Assembly (NCBI RefSeq): GCF_014334325.1
Contig: NZ_JACSET010000007.1
Span: 110,685-174,684, forward strand
Reading direction: 5' to 3'
Length of the DNA: 64,000 nt
Origin: Treponema sp. Marseille-Q4130
GTDB taxonomy: Bacteria > Spirochaetota > Spirochaetia > Treponematales > Treponemataceae
Position numbers and translations under genes: made by a program. The notes under the pieces are model-generated. The model saw only the letters and a list, made by a program, of their open reading frames with translations, did not search any database and was not told the origin of the DNA. Shown in pieces: positions 38,057 to 46,801 of this stretch. The stretch's first letter is position 1. Each line of letters starts with the position of its first letter.

Positions 38057-38085
38057 TTGACGAGGAGAAGACCGTTCATTAGAAT
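38057..38085 (+). promoter_or_regulatory. Promoter of apt, almost abutting its ATG
   Basis: TTGACG (38057-38062), exactly 17 bp, TAGAAT (38080-38085), then eight bases to ATG 38094. It is one of the best sigma-70 matches in the window, with no Shine-Dalgarno site after it. Confidence 0.7.
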
Positions 38086-38093
38086 TGATAATT

Positions 38094-38627
38094 ATGACCG
38101 ATCTTGAAGTGCTCGACGGAGCGATCCGTCGTGTTCCCGACTTTCCGAAGCCGGGCATTCTTTTTTACGATATCACCGGTATCTTCGTCAACCCCGAGGC
38201 GTTTTCGTTTTGCATCGACAGTATGGTAAACATATATCGCGATAAAAATATAGATGCGGTTGCCGGTGTCGAATCGCGCGGCTTTTTGTTTGCAGCTCCC
38301 TTTGCCCTTCGCATGGGGATCCCGCTCGTGCTCGTGCGCAAAAAAGGAAAGCTGCCGGGCGATAAATATACGTGCGCGTATTCGCTTGAATACGGACAGG
38401 CTGAAATCGAAGCGCATAAATCGGATATCGAAAAAGGAAAGCGCTATCTCATCGTCGACGATCTCATCGCGACGGGAGGAACGCTCCAAGCTTCACGCAG
38501 TCTTATCGAACAGGGCGGAGGGGTCGTTTCGGATTTTTTCGGTGTCATAGGACTCGCCGACCTCAACTACAAAAAAACGCTTGAGCCGATACGCGTTACG
38601 ACGCTCATCGATTATCACGGTGCGTGA
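38094..38627 (+). CDS. apt: Adenine phosphoribosyltransferase
   Basis: 177 residues, purine salvage (adenine plus PRPP to AMP), cytoplasmic. Family motifs: IRRVPDFPKPGILFYDITG at the N-terminus, VAGVESRGFLFAAPFALRMG, LVRKKGKLPG and the PRPP-binding loop RYLIVDDLIATGGTLQA. A TTG at 38085 in frame falls inside the promoter and is rejected as start. Lone gene, followed by asnA in the same direction after 76 bp with its own -10-like TATAAT at 38661-38666. Confidence 0.96.
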   Translation: MTDLEVLDGAIRRVPDFPKPGILFYDITGIFVNPEAFSFCIDSMVNIYRDKNIDAVAGVESRGFLFAAPFALRMGIPLVLVRKKGKLPGDKYTCAYSLEYGQAEIEAHKSDIEKGKRYLIVDDLIATGGTLQASRSLIEQGGGVVSDFFGVIGLADLNYKKTLEPIRVTTLIDYHGA

Positions 38628-38703
38628 TCGCAGCTATGCTTAAGGGATATCTCTGAAATTTATAATTTCTGGAAATTATTAATTATTAAATACGGATGTC
38701 TTT

Positions 38704-39735
38704 ATGAATGAATTGCCGTTGCATTACAAGCAGATACTGAATTCAAAAGAGACGGAACACGCGATCGTCCTGATAAAAAATTTTTTCCAAACGGCGCTTT
38801 CGACCGAATTGAATTTGACGCGCGTCACGGCGCCTCTTTTCGTGCAGAGCGGGATCGGCGTAAATGACGATTTGAACGGCGTCGAGCAGCCGGTATCGTT
38901 TCCGGTAAAAGATATGGGAAACAAGCGCATGGAAATCGTGCAGTCGCTCGCCAAATGGAAGCGGCTCAAAGTGACGGAACTCGGCATGAAAGCGGGCTTC
39001 GGCATTTACACCGATATGAATGCGATTCGTCCCGACGAAACGCTCGACGCTATTCATTCCCTGTACGTCGATCAATGGGATTGGGAAATGGTGATTACGC
39101 CTGAAAACCGTACCGTATTTTATTTGCACGAAATCGTAAAAAAAATCTACCGCTGCCTGAAGCGCGCCGAGTTTTATATTTACGATCACTATTCTGCGAT
39201 CGCGCCGTCTCTCCCGGAAAATATTACGCTTTTGTACGCCGACGATTTGGAAAAGGAATACCCCGCGCTTACTCCGCACGAACGGGAAGCGAAGGCCGCA
39301 AAAAAATACGGTGCGGTGTTTATCACCGGCATCGGCGGAAAAATGCCGAGCGGCTCCGTTCACGACGGACGCGCGCCCGATTACGACGATTGGATCACCG
39401 AAACGGGCGACGGACATCGCGGCTTGAACGGCGACATCATCGTGTGGAACAGCGTGCTGAAAGCGCCGCTCGAGCTTTCTTCCATGGGCATCCGTGTTTC
39501 TCCCGAATCGCTGAAAGCGCAGCTCAAAGAACGGGGCTGTACCGACCGCGAAAAATTCGAGTTTCATAGAAAATTGTTAAAAGGCGAATTGCTACAGACG
39601 CTCGGCGGCGGTATCGGACAGTCGCGCTTGTGTATGTTTTTGCTCAGAAAAGCGCACATCGGCGAAACGCAGGTGAGCATTTGGCCGAAAAAAATTATTA
39701 AAGACTGCGCCGATGCAGGCGTCACACTTTTGTAG
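38704..39735 (+). CDS. asnA: Aspartate--ammonia ligase
   Basis: 343 residues, ATP-dependent asparagine synthesis from aspartate and ammonia; related to class II tRNA synthetase cores. Family marks: LTRVTAPLFVQSGIGVND near residue 38, VEQPVSFPVKDMGNKRMEIV, MNAIRPDETLDAIHSLYVD, DQWDWEMVI and the C-terminal TLGGGIGQSRLCMFLLRK. The length is normal. The ATG has a GGATG just upstream as a weak ribosome-binding site. Confidence 0.95.
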   Translation: MNELPLHYKQILNSKETEHAIVLIKNFFQTALSTELNLTRVTAPLFVQSGIGVNDDLNGVEQPVSFPVKDMGNKRMEIVQSLAKWKRLKVTELGMKAGFGIYTDMNAIRPDETLDAIHSLYVDQWDWEMVITPENRTVFYLHEIVKKIYRCLKRAEFYIYDHYSAIAPSLPENITLLYADDLEKEYPALTPHEREAKAAKKYGAVFITGIGGKMPSGSVHDGRAPDYDDWITETGDGHRGLNGDIIVWNSVLKAPLELSSMGIRVSPESLKAQLKERGCTDREKFEFHRKLLKGELLQTLGGGIGQSRLCMFLLRKAHIGETQVSIWPKKIIKDCADAGVTLL

Positions 39736-39750
39736 CACGGAAAACAAATT

Positions 39751-39813
39751 AAGGAAACTGTTCAAAAACTCCTTTGCAGTTCACTTCTGCGGACTTCGTA
39801 AAACAGTTTCCTT
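39751..39813. repeat. 12-bp perfect inverted repeat after asnA
   Basis: AAGGAAACTGTT and AACAGTTTCCTT separated by 39 bases. Just downstream, 39836-39855 contains the complement of GGGCTGTCCAAAAA, a string also found in the terminator at 63890. It could be a terminator remnant or a short dispersed repeat. Confidence 0.6.
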
Positions 39814-39858
39814 ACGGAACCGACCGATAGGCTTGCAGTTTTTGGACAGCCCTCTCCA

Positions 39859-40785
39859 GTGGAAACGATTTTTTTTGTTGCCGACGAAACTTCCCGCCTC
39901 GACGATCTTTTGCGAAAAAAGCTGCCGCCGTATTTCGGCGGTGACGTACCCGTAAGCAATTCCAAAATACGACGCCTCATCGTCGCGGGTGCGGTATTTT
40001 CGGACGGCATGCAGCGCCGCATTCCCGCATATACGGTGAAAAAGGGAAGCCGCATCGAAGTAAAAATCGACCGGGGAAAATTTTTTTACGAAAAACAAAA
40101 CGACGACATATCCTTCGAGCTTTCAAAACAATCGATTTTATACGAAGACGATTTTTTAATAATCGTCGACAAGCCCGATCGTTTTCTGACCGAACCGACG
40201 GTTGCAGGCAATCGCGGCAATATGTACGACGCCGTTATCGCTTGGCTGTGGAAAGAAAATCCTTCGCTTCGAAACAAACCTTACGCGGGTATCATGCATC
40301 GCCTCGACAGAACGACGAGCGGAGTATTGCTTTTTACAAAACAGCGCTCGGTAAATGCGCGCATACACGAACTGTTCGAAAGCGGCGCCGTAGAAAAAAC
40401 ATATCGCGCGCTCGCCGCAAAACCGCTCGTGCCGCCCGATGCGCAATTCAGCGTCGAAAGCCGGATAGGCAAACTCGGCGGGAGCGGTATGTGGGGCGAA
40501 GTAAAAGACGGACAAGGACGCTTTGCGCGAACGGATTTTACGGTACTCGGCGAATGCGTTCGGAACGGAAAAAAATTGTTAAAAATCGAAGCGCGGCCGA
40601 TCACGGGTCGCACGCATCAAATCCGCATCCACCTCGCCTCAAGCGGTATGCCGATTTTCGGCGACGAACGCTACGGCGGCGAAAAGGCGGAGCGACTTTT
40701 TCTGCATGCCTATTCGATTTCGTTTGCGCATCCGGTAAGCGGCGATATGCTCACCGTGCGTGCAAAGCTGCCGGACGAATTTTAG
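39859..40785 (+). CDS. RluA-family pseudouridine synthase with S4-like N-terminus
   Basis: 308 residues. An N-terminal RNA-binding S4-like segment (SRLDDLLRKKLPPYFGG, KIRRLIVAGAVFSDG) precedes the synthase domain, with catalytic motif MHRLDRTTSGVLLFTK and signature GRTHQIRIHLASSGM. The large-subunit RluC/RluD group is the closest type. The start is a GTG (39859) without a good Shine-Dalgarno site; no ATG lies further upstream in frame. Second member of this family in the window (the other is at 32928-33677). Confidence 0.87.
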   Translation: METIFFVADETSRLDDLLRKKLPPYFGGDVPVSNSKIRRLIVAGAVFSDGMQRRIPAYTVKKGSRIEVKIDRGKFFYEKQNDDISFELSKQSILYEDDFLIIVDKPDRFLTEPTVAGNRGNMYDAVIAWLWKENPSLRNKPYAGIMHRLDRTTSGVLLFTKQRSVNARIHELFESGAVEKTYRALAAKPLVPPDAQFSVESRIGKLGGSGMWGEVKDGQGRFARTDFTVLGECVRNGKKLLKIEARPITGRTHQIRIHLASSGMPIFGDERYGGEKAERLFLHAYSISFAHPVSGDMLTVRAKLPDEF

Positions 40786-40824
40786 CGCCGGAAAAATTGC
40801 ATACGGTTTTATACTTGACGCCCC

Positions 40825-40860
40825 GCGTCGGGGTATTAAACCCTCCGCACGAATAAAAAA
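40825..40860 (-). repeat. 36-bp inverted repeat, right arm
   Basis: Exact reverse complement of 35391-35426. It lies directly after the T-tract of the minus-strand terminator of the sugar operon, as the left arm does with its terminator. Confidence 0.92.
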
Positions 40861-40891
40861 AGCTGCCGAAAAGGCAACAGCTTTCGGCAGC
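40853..40891 (-). terminator. Terminator of the minus-strand sugar operon
   Basis: 10-bp stem GCTGCCGAAA/TTTCGGCAGC (40862-40891) with a 10-base loop, followed on the minus strand by a T-tract (40853-40861). It ends the dhaL transcript. Confidence 0.9.
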
Positions 40892-40911
40892 CATATACGA
40901 TGCGTATGTTT

Positions 40912-41526
40912 TTACAGCGAGTCGTAGAATGCTTTTACGAGCAGCGCCGCGACGTATGCTCCCGGATCGAGCAATTCCCGGGATGCTTCTCCGCGCGTTG
41001 CCGCCCGACCGTGCACGGCAAGCATTCCCTTTGTGTTTTCATAACCGCGCATCGCTTCTTCGGCTGCGTGTGCGGCGCTCTCTTTGAGCGGCAGTTCGAC
41101 GGAGTCCGTGAGCGCTTTTACTGCAGGATAAAGACCGTCGACAAATGTTTTATCGCCCTGTTTTGCTTTGCCGAGATTCATTACGCCTTCGAGATACGCA
41201 CCGAACAACGCGTTGATATTTTCACGCGACAGTTCCGTAACGCCTTTCAACGCTTTCCCCGCATGCATAAGACCTGCCGCCATGAGCGTACCCATCGTCG
41301 AGGGGACGGCGGATCCCATCGCTTTTCCTGCGGCGTACAACATTTTTCCGCAGTCGCTTTCGGGAGAGTCTTTAATCGCGTTGTACGCAGCGGTAAATCC
41401 GTCGCTCATTGTCAATCCGAGGTCTCCGTCTCCGACGACGCTGTCTTTTTTTATAAGTTCGTCTTTCCGTTCGGTCATAATGTCAGAGGCGGATTTTAAA
41501 AAATTTTTTATTAATAAAGCATCCAT
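40912..41526 (-). CDS. dhaL: DhaL-type kinase subunit (nucleotide-binding)
   Basis: 204 residues. DhaL is the ATP- or ADP-binding half of dihydroxyacetone-type kinases. The magnesium-binding aspartates are in KKDSVVGDGDLGLTMSDG. The all-helical barrel and the glycine loop (GSAVPSTMGTLMAAGL) follow, and the late GMLAVHGRAATRGEASREL helix is kept. It lies 12 bases after dhaK. No phosphotransferase subunit DhaM is present, so an ATP-dependent two-subunit kinase is more likely than the PTS-type enzyme. The sugar is unknown. Confidence 0.9.
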   Translation of the reverse strand: MDALLIKNFLKSASDIMTERKDELIKKDSVVGDGDLGLTMSDGFTAAYNAIKDSPESDCGKMLYAAGKAMGSAVPSTMGTLMAAGLMHAGKALKGVTELSRENINALFGAYLEGVMNLGKAKQGDKTFVDGLYPAVKALTDSVELPLKESAAHAAEEAMRGYENTKGMLAVHGRAATRGEASRELLDPGAYVAALLVKAFYDSL

Positions 41527-41538
41527 ATTTTCATTTCC

Positions 41539-42546
41539 TCATAGTTGTGTAAAAAACGGCGTATGAGCGGGAGCATCAAGGTATTTTTTTAATTCGTCGT
41601 CCAATTTCAAAACGCTGATCGATATGCCCGCCATCTCAAGAGATGTAACGTATTCGCCGACATAATAGCGGTGTACGCCGATACCGCGCGCTTTCATGAT
41701 TTCATTGACCTTTTTTACGATAATGTACTGTTCATCGAGAGGTGTCGCTCCGAGTCCGTTGATGAGCACGGCCGTTTCATCGCCCCTGTTAAACGGCAGA
41801 TCGTTTAATATTGTATCCAGCATCTCTTGAGCGATATTATCGGCGCTTTCGAGTTTTCCGCGCCTTATTCCCGTTTCTCCGTGAATCCCCATGCCGATTT
41901 CCATTTCGTCTTCGTCGATCGTAAAGCCCGGTTTTCCGACGCGGGGTACAACGCAGGGCGTCAATGCAACGCCCATCGTACGTACATTTGCCGCGGCCTT
42001 TTCCGCAATTCGCTTCACTTCTTCAAGCGGGAGCATCGCATCCGCGGCAGCGCCCGCGCATTTATATACGAATACTATACCTGCGACACCTCGTCGTTTG
42101 CTTTTTTCTCCTTGTGCCGGAGCGGCGGAAGCGACATCGTCCGCACCGAGAACGGTTTCCACTTTTATGTTCTCTTCAAAATCGGCCTGTTCCGCCGCCA
42201 TATCGAAATTGAAAATATCGCCGTTATAGTTGCCGTAAATGTAAAGTACGCCCGCTCCGCTGTCTATGTATTTCGTACAGGCGAGCATTTGATCCGCACT
42301 CGGGCTTTGAAATACATCGCCGACCGAGCATGCATCGAGCATTCCTTTGCCGACATATCCGAGAAAAAGCGGTAAGTGTCCGGAACCGCCGCCCGTCGCG
42401 ATGCCGACTTTGCCCTGTTTTTTATTTGCGGTTACAAGACAATGGACATCCCCGTTTGTATAGGTGATGAGATCCGGATGCGCAATGTACAGACCCTCGA
42501 GCATCTCTTTTACATAATCTTCCGGTTTGTTGATAATTTTTTTCAT
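41539..42546 (-). CDS. dhaK: DhaK-type kinase subunit (substrate-binding)
   Basis: 335 residues. DhaK binds the short-chain ketose covalently through a histidine, here in IGMGIHGETGIRRG. Also seen are GIATGGGSGHLPLFLGYVGK, YGNYNGDIFNFDMA and VLINGLGATPLDEQYI. Family members phosphorylate dihydroxyacetone, erythrulose, or branched sugars such as apulose. Linked to a sugar ABC transporter, so a tetrose- or pentose-type substrate is more plausible than dihydroxyacetone; that is inference. Confidence 0.9.
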   Translation of the reverse strand: MKKIINKPEDYVKEMLEGLYIAHPDLITYTNGDVHCLVTANKKQGKVGIATGGGSGHLPLFLGYVGKGMLDACSVGDVFQSPSADQMLACTKYIDSGAGVLYIYGNYNGDIFNFDMAAEQADFEENIKVETVLGADDVASAAPAQGEKSKRRGVAGIVFVYKCAGAAADAMLPLEEVKRIAEKAAANVRTMGVALTPCVVPRVGKPGFTIDEDEMEIGMGIHGETGIRRGKLESADNIAQEMLDTILNDLPFNRGDETAVLINGLGATPLDEQYIIVKKVNEIMKARGIGVHRYYVGEYVTSLEMAGISISVLKLDDELKKYLDAPAHTPFFTQL

Positions 42547-42591
42547 TACCAGTTTCTCCTGTTATGATCGATTTATAAAAATTATTAAAGA

Positions 42592-43074
42592 TTACAATGT
42601 AATTTCCAGCTGTTCATTCTCTTGGTACGCCGAAACGACGCAATCCGTTTTATATGTCCGCTCGGGAAGCGCAATGAGGACGTGTCCCGTTTCTTTTTCT
42701 ATTGAAAACGGACACAAATGATAAACGCCTGCGTTGAGCCGTACGAGCGTTCCCTTCGGCACGATAAACGCTTCCGTTTTTTCAGGGAGGAGTTTGTTGC
42801 TTGCAGGCGCGACATGGATAACGATGTCGGTGTCCAAAGGTAAAATGATTTCGCCGGTATGGTCGTGATATTCGACCGAATCCACGATCATTGCATCGCG
42901 CTTATGTACGACAAGCGGTGAAAAGCCGACAGGCGCATTGAATTTCACGGGGAAAAGAACTCTATCGGGATAAAAGCCTCCCAAATCATGACCTTCCGGA
43001 TGTAAAAGGTCGGTAAAACTTCCGAACCGATTAAATACATCGACTGACAATTTTTGCGCTTTAATTTTTCTCAT
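42592..43074 (-). CDS. Cupin-fold protein, ureidoglycolate-lyase-like
   Basis: 160 residues with a beta-rich cupin pattern. VNRFGSFTDLLHPEGHD, VDSVEYHDHTGEIILPLD and LNAGVYHLCPFSIEK correspond to the strands and His-containing turn of ureidoglycolate lyase-type (AllA) cupins. No allantoin pathway genes are nearby; in this sugar operon an isomerase, mutarotase or lyase for the transported sugar is possible. Function is unassigned. It lies between the permease and dhaK genes, with 5 and 45 bp spacers. Confidence 0.65.
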   Translation of the reverse strand: MRKIKAQKLSVDVFNRFGSFTDLLHPEGHDLGGFYPDRVLFPVKFNAPVGFSPLVVHKRDAMIVDSVEYHDHTGEIILPLDTDIVIHVAPASNKLLPEKTEAFIVPKGTLVRLNAGVYHLCPFSIEKETGHVLIALPERTYKTDCVVSAYQENEQLEITL

Positions 43075-43079
43075 AATGA

Positions 43080-44060
43080 TTACTCCTTTTCTTTTCTTTC
43101 TTCGATATATTTTGAAATCAGTACTGTGATAACTAAAATAATACCGAATACGAATGTTGCAACAAAAGAATTGACACGCCGTAAATTGAATGCACTTGAA
43201 ATAAGTTGCAAAACGAAAACCGCGAGCATGACTCCGAATACATTGCCTTCTCCTCCGTTCGGGTTCGTTCCGCCGAGGACTACGATGAGCAGCGTCAACA
43301 TAGTGTAGGAAGAGCCGTAATTGCTTTTTGCCGAATTGTAGTGCGACGAGATTAAAATACCGCTGAGCGCACTGAGAATTCCGCCGATGGCATACGTCAT
43401 CACGGTAACTTTCACCGTATTTATGCCGCTGTATTTTGAAGCGGTTTCGTTGGTGCCGAGGAATTTAAGCTCCTGTCCGTAGACGGTTGAACGCATGATG
43501 AATGCCATAACGCAGGTGATGAGCATAAACACGTAAAACGGTATCGGAATTCCGAGGAACCTGCCGTTTGAAATCATCGAAAAAGATTCGGGAAGACCGG
43601 TAAGCGCAGGCCCTTTCGTGATCGCGAGCCCGAGTCCTTCGTACAACTGGAGACCGCACAGCGTCACGAGCATTGCAGGTATTTTTAAGTAGCCGATCAA
43701 AAATCCGTTTATTAATCCGCAACAAAGTCCGACGATGAGCGAGAGACAGACAGCTATGATAATTGAAACGGGAGAGCCGCCGTTTGCGAGCATAAAGCAT
43801 GCTCCGATGATGCTTGACAGATTCGCTATGCCGACGAGGGACAGATCGATACCGCCTGAGATCATCGCAATCATCATTCCGTAACACATGATGCCGTATT
43901 CGGGCAGCTGGATAAACATACCGCGCATATTCGCCGCTCGGAGAAAACGACGAGGTTCGAGAATACTCATAATAATAAAAATTGCTATAATCATACCGAG
44001 CAGCATGAAATTTTCGCCGTACAATTTTTTTATCGGTTTTATTTTTTTTATCACAGTCAT
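43080..44060 (-). CDS. Sugar ABC transporter permease (second)
   Basis: 326 residues, about nine to ten hydrophobic segments, RbsC/BPD_transp_2 family. Typical sequence: YGIMCYGMMIAMISGGIDLS near residue 60, GLCCGLINGFLIGYLKIPAM, ELKFLGTNETASKYSGI (the ATPase contact loop) and GGTNPNGGEGNVFGVMLAV. It pairs with the permease upstream to form a heterodimeric channel. 12 bp from its partner. Confidence 0.93.
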   Translation of the reverse strand: MTVIKKIKPIKKLYGENFMLLGMIIAIFIIMSILEPRRFLRAANMRGMFIQLPEYGIMCYGMMIAMISGGIDLSLVGIANLSSIIGACFMLANGGSPVSIIIAVCLSLIVGLCCGLINGFLIGYLKIPAMLVTLCGLQLYEGLGLAITKGPALTGLPESFSMISNGRFLGIPIPFYVFMLITCVMAFIMRSTVYGQELKFLGTNETASKYSGINTVKVTVMTYAIGGILSALSGILISSHYNSAKSNYGSSYTMLTLLIVVLGGTNPNGGEGNVFGVMLAVFVLQLISSAFNLRRVNSFVATFVFGIILVITVLISKYIEERKEKE

Positions 44061-44072
44061 AGTATCCCGTCC

Positions 44073-45086
44073 TTATATCTTTTCGCTGTTTTGTATACGC
44101 TTCGCTCTGATCGATGTGATACTCGTGCCGAGTACGATAATCAATCCGATGACGAAAGTTTGAAAACGAGTGGGAACTCCGACCATGACGAGATTGTTTT
44201 GAATCAGCGCGATCAGCAAAATACCGAGTACGGTACCGATGACGGTGCCGTGTCCTCCGGTAATGCGGGTACCTCCTACGACGATGGCTGCGATGACCAT
44301 CATTTCACTACCCATTAAATTTTTCGCGGTAGCCTGCCGCATAAGGATCGTGTGGGTGACGCCGCCTACTGCCGCAAGAATTCCGCCTGCGGTATATACG
44401 ACCGATTGTATGAAATTTACTCGGACGCCTGCGATGCGAGCCGCATTTTTATCCCCGCCGATCGCATATATGCCTCTGCCGAACATTGTGTATTTTAAAA
44501 CGATATAGAGCAGGACGAGCACTATGATCGGAATGAGAATAAAACTTGTCATTTCGAAGCGTATCCCGTTTTTGTTTATATAGCTGAATAGAAATTGCTT
44601 TGAAAGAGAATCGATATGCGGAGGGATATTCGAATACTCTTTGGTACCTAAAAATGCGAGCGTACCTCCGTTCAATATACTGCTTACTCCGAGCGTCGCA
44701 ATAAGCGGAGGAATATTTCGGTATACGATGAGGAATGCGTTCAGTAAGCCTATCGCGAAACCGAGCAGGCAGGCGAGACCGTAAAAGAAAGCTACATTAT
44801 CGATGTTGTATGTCAATATGAGCCGTATCGTCGCGTATGACGTAAAGCAGGCGGTAGCCGGAAACGATACGTCGATGCCGCCCATGATGATGACGGTCAT
44901 TTCTATCGCGGCAAATATCAAAGAAACGAGCATTGCACGCAAAAGAGTGATGACCGTCGAAAAACTGCAAAATGCGGGATTTACAATACCGATTACGGAC
45001 GCGAGTACGATTATCGTGTATAAGACGATCGCTTCATTCGACGTATACCAATCGTTTTTGATTCTTTTATCTCTGAGCATATTCAT
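44073..45086 (-). CDS. Sugar ABC transporter permease (first)
   Basis: 337 residues, RbsC-type inner membrane protein. Key sequence: EMTVIIMGGIDVSFPATACF, LLNAFLIVYRNIPPLIATLG, the coupling loop YAIGGDKNAARIAGVRV and VVGGTRITGGHGTVIGTVLG. Its start overlaps the 3' end of the ATPase gene by 20 bases, with GAGG just before the ATG, so translation is coupled. The presence of two different permeases and one double ATPase resembles AI-2/rhamnose/xylitol-type transporters. Confidence 0.93.
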   Translation of the reverse strand: MNMLRDKRIKNDWYTSNEAIVLYTIIVLASVIGIVNPAFCSFSTVITLLRAMLVSLIFAAIEMTVIIMGGIDVSFPATACFTSYATIRLILTYNIDNVAFFYGLACLLGFAIGLLNAFLIVYRNIPPLIATLGVSSILNGGTLAFLGTKEYSNIPPHIDSLSKQFLFSYINKNGIRFEMTSFILIPIIVLVLLYIVLKYTMFGRGIYAIGGDKNAARIAGVRVNFIQSVVYTAGGILAAVGGVTHTILMRQATAKNLMGSEMMVIAAIVVGGTRITGGHGTVIGTVLGILLIALIQNNLVMVGVPTRFQTFVIGLIIVLGTSITSIRAKRIQNSEKI

Positions 45087-46587
45087 TTTTTTCCTCTTCG
45101 GTTACGGAGCTCATCATTGCGCTGATGTCTGATTCCCGTATATCGGTCACGTTGAAGACTCCCGAACTTTTTCCGTTTTTCATAATTATTAATTTATTGC
45201 AGTTGTAATACAACTCGCTCAAATCGTCGGTGATGATTATAACGCCCATCCCCTGTGCGGCGAGGTCGTGAAGGATGGCATGGATGTCCGCTTTCGCGCC
45301 GACATCGACACCGACTGTCGGGCCGTTTAAGATGATGAGATCCGGATGCGTGTTCAGCCATTTTGCGATAACCATTTTTTGAGCGTTACCGCCGGAAAGC
45401 GTTTTTATAGGCGTTTCTACCGCAGAGGCGACACAGCCGATTTTTTTTATCCAATCGGCCGTTACCTGATCCATTTTTTGCAAATCGAGCCGTCCGTGTA
45501 CCATGTAGTCGGAAATCGATGCCGCTACGGTATTGTCGCGTATCGAGCGCGACAAAAACAATCCTTGTGTGAGCCGGTCTTCGGGAACGTACGCGATTTT
45601 ATTTGCAACCGCGTCGGATATGGAACGTATTTTCAATTCTTTACCGCGCAATTTGATCGTACCGCTTGTCGGCGGAATGATGCCGAAAAGCGTATCTCCG
45701 ATTTCTCCGCGACCGGAACCGAGCAGGCCGGTGATCCCGAGCACATCGCCTTTTTGCAATGTAAACGAAACGTTTTCAAAACTTCCTTTTCGGCAAAGGT
45801 TTTGTACGTCGCAGATGACGTCGTCATCCGTTTTCGGAGGATCGTATTTTTTGTCCACGAGTTTCCGCCCCGTCATACATTCGATGAAACGGGAACGATC
45901 GAAATCGTTTATCGAACCTGAGGCGACATTTTCACCGTTGCGTAAAATGGTAAGCGTATCCGCAATTTCGTAAATTTCTTCGAGCTTATGATTGACGATG
46001 ACGATCGCCATGCCGTCGTTTTTAAGATAGCGCAATACGTCGTAAAGCATTTTGACTTCGCATTCATTGAGTGCGGTCGTCGGTTCATCGAGGATGAGCA
46101 GCTTCGCATCATTGATGATGGCTCTGCATATCGCAACCATTTGTTTATTTGAAATGCTCAAACGTTCGACGGGAATATCGGTATCCATATCGGCACCGAT
46201 CATACCCATCGCTTTCAATGCAAGTTCGCGCGAATCTTTCCAGTTGATGAATTTTCTGTTTTCCATGAGGTTTCGATTCATAACGATATTTTCCGCGACC
46301 GTAAGGTTCGGAAAGACGGCGAAATCCTGATAGATTACCTGTACGCCTTTATGAATCGCATCGATGGGAGTTAAATTTTTTACTTCCGTTCCTTCAAAAA
46401 AGATTTTTCCGGATGTCGGCTTTTTTACACCGGATACTATTTTGATCAATGTCGACTTTCCGCAGCCGTTTTCACCTGCAAGACAGTGTATCTCTCCGGG
46501 ATAGACGGTCAGGTCGACGCCTTTCAACGCTTGTACGCCTGTAAATTCTTTCGTTATATGAGATAATCGCAAAAAATCTTTTGCCAT
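45067..46587 (-). CDS. Sugar ABC transporter ATP-binding protein (double ATPase)
   Basis: 506 residues with two ABC domains, as in RbsA. Domain 1: GENGCGKSTLIKIVSG, signature LSISNKQMVAICRAI and LLILDEPTTALNECEV. Domain 2: a degenerate Walker A (GLLGSGRGEIGDTLFG, normal for this family), LSGGNAQKMVIAKWL and LILNGPTVGVDVGAKADI. In domain 2 the Walker B Glu position reads LNGPT instead of LDEPT, so only domain 1 should hydrolyse ATP. ATG 46587 is chosen for its match to family N-termini (MAKDFLRLSHITKEF) and the GGAAG site. Confidence 0.93.
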   Translation of the reverse strand: MAKDFLRLSHITKEFTGVQALKGVDLTVYPGEIHCLAGENGCGKSTLIKIVSGVKKPTSGKIFFEGTEVKNLTPIDAIHKGVQVIYQDFAVFPNLTVAENIVMNRNLMENRKFINWKDSRELALKAMGMIGADMDTDIPVERLSISNKQMVAICRAIINDAKLLILDEPTTALNECEVKMLYDVLRYLKNDGMAIVIVNHKLEEIYEIADTLTILRNGENVASGSINDFDRSRFIECMTGRKLVDKKYDPPKTDDDVICDVQNLCRKGSFENVSFTLQKGDVLGITGLLGSGRGEIGDTLFGIIPPTSGTIKLRGKELKIRSISDAVANKIAYVPEDRLTQGLFLSRSIRDNTVAASISDYMVHGRLDLQKMDQVTADWIKKIGCVASAVETPIKTLSGGNAQKMVIAKWLNTHPDLIILNGPTVGVDVGAKADIHAILHDLAAQGMGVIIITDDLSELYYNCNKLIIMKNGKSSGVFNVTDIRESDISAMMSSVTEEEKNEYAQR

Positions 46588-46758
46588 TGTTGTCTTCCAT
46601 AAAAAATCATCGCCGTTCGAAATCCCGCTGTGGACGACCGGCAGCCGATCCAATCCACACCGCAGAGCTTCAGATGCGGCGCAATTGCAATAGTAATAAG
46701 AAATGCAGTGATGCCGAAAAAATATATGTATGCGGTTTTCAGCATATTTTGTTAAGAG

Positions 46759-46788
46759 ACAAGGAAGACGTACACACATCTTCCTTGT
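46759..46788 (-). terminator. Hairpin between the binding-protein and ATPase genes
   Basis: Perfect 10-bp stem ACAAGGAAGA/TCTTCCTTGT with a 10-base loop and no T-tract. It lies just after the binding-protein stop in a 214-bp gap, where such hairpins usually raise binding-protein expression over the membrane parts by partial termination or mRNA protection. Confidence 0.6.
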
Positions 46789-46801
46789 TTGCCGTTTTAA
46801 T

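Noticed and set aside
45067-46587. Inactivating mutations in the sugar ATPase (second domain with GSGRGE and LNGPT)
   Set aside because: The altered Walker A in the second half is normal for RbsA-type double ATPases, and the first domain is intact.
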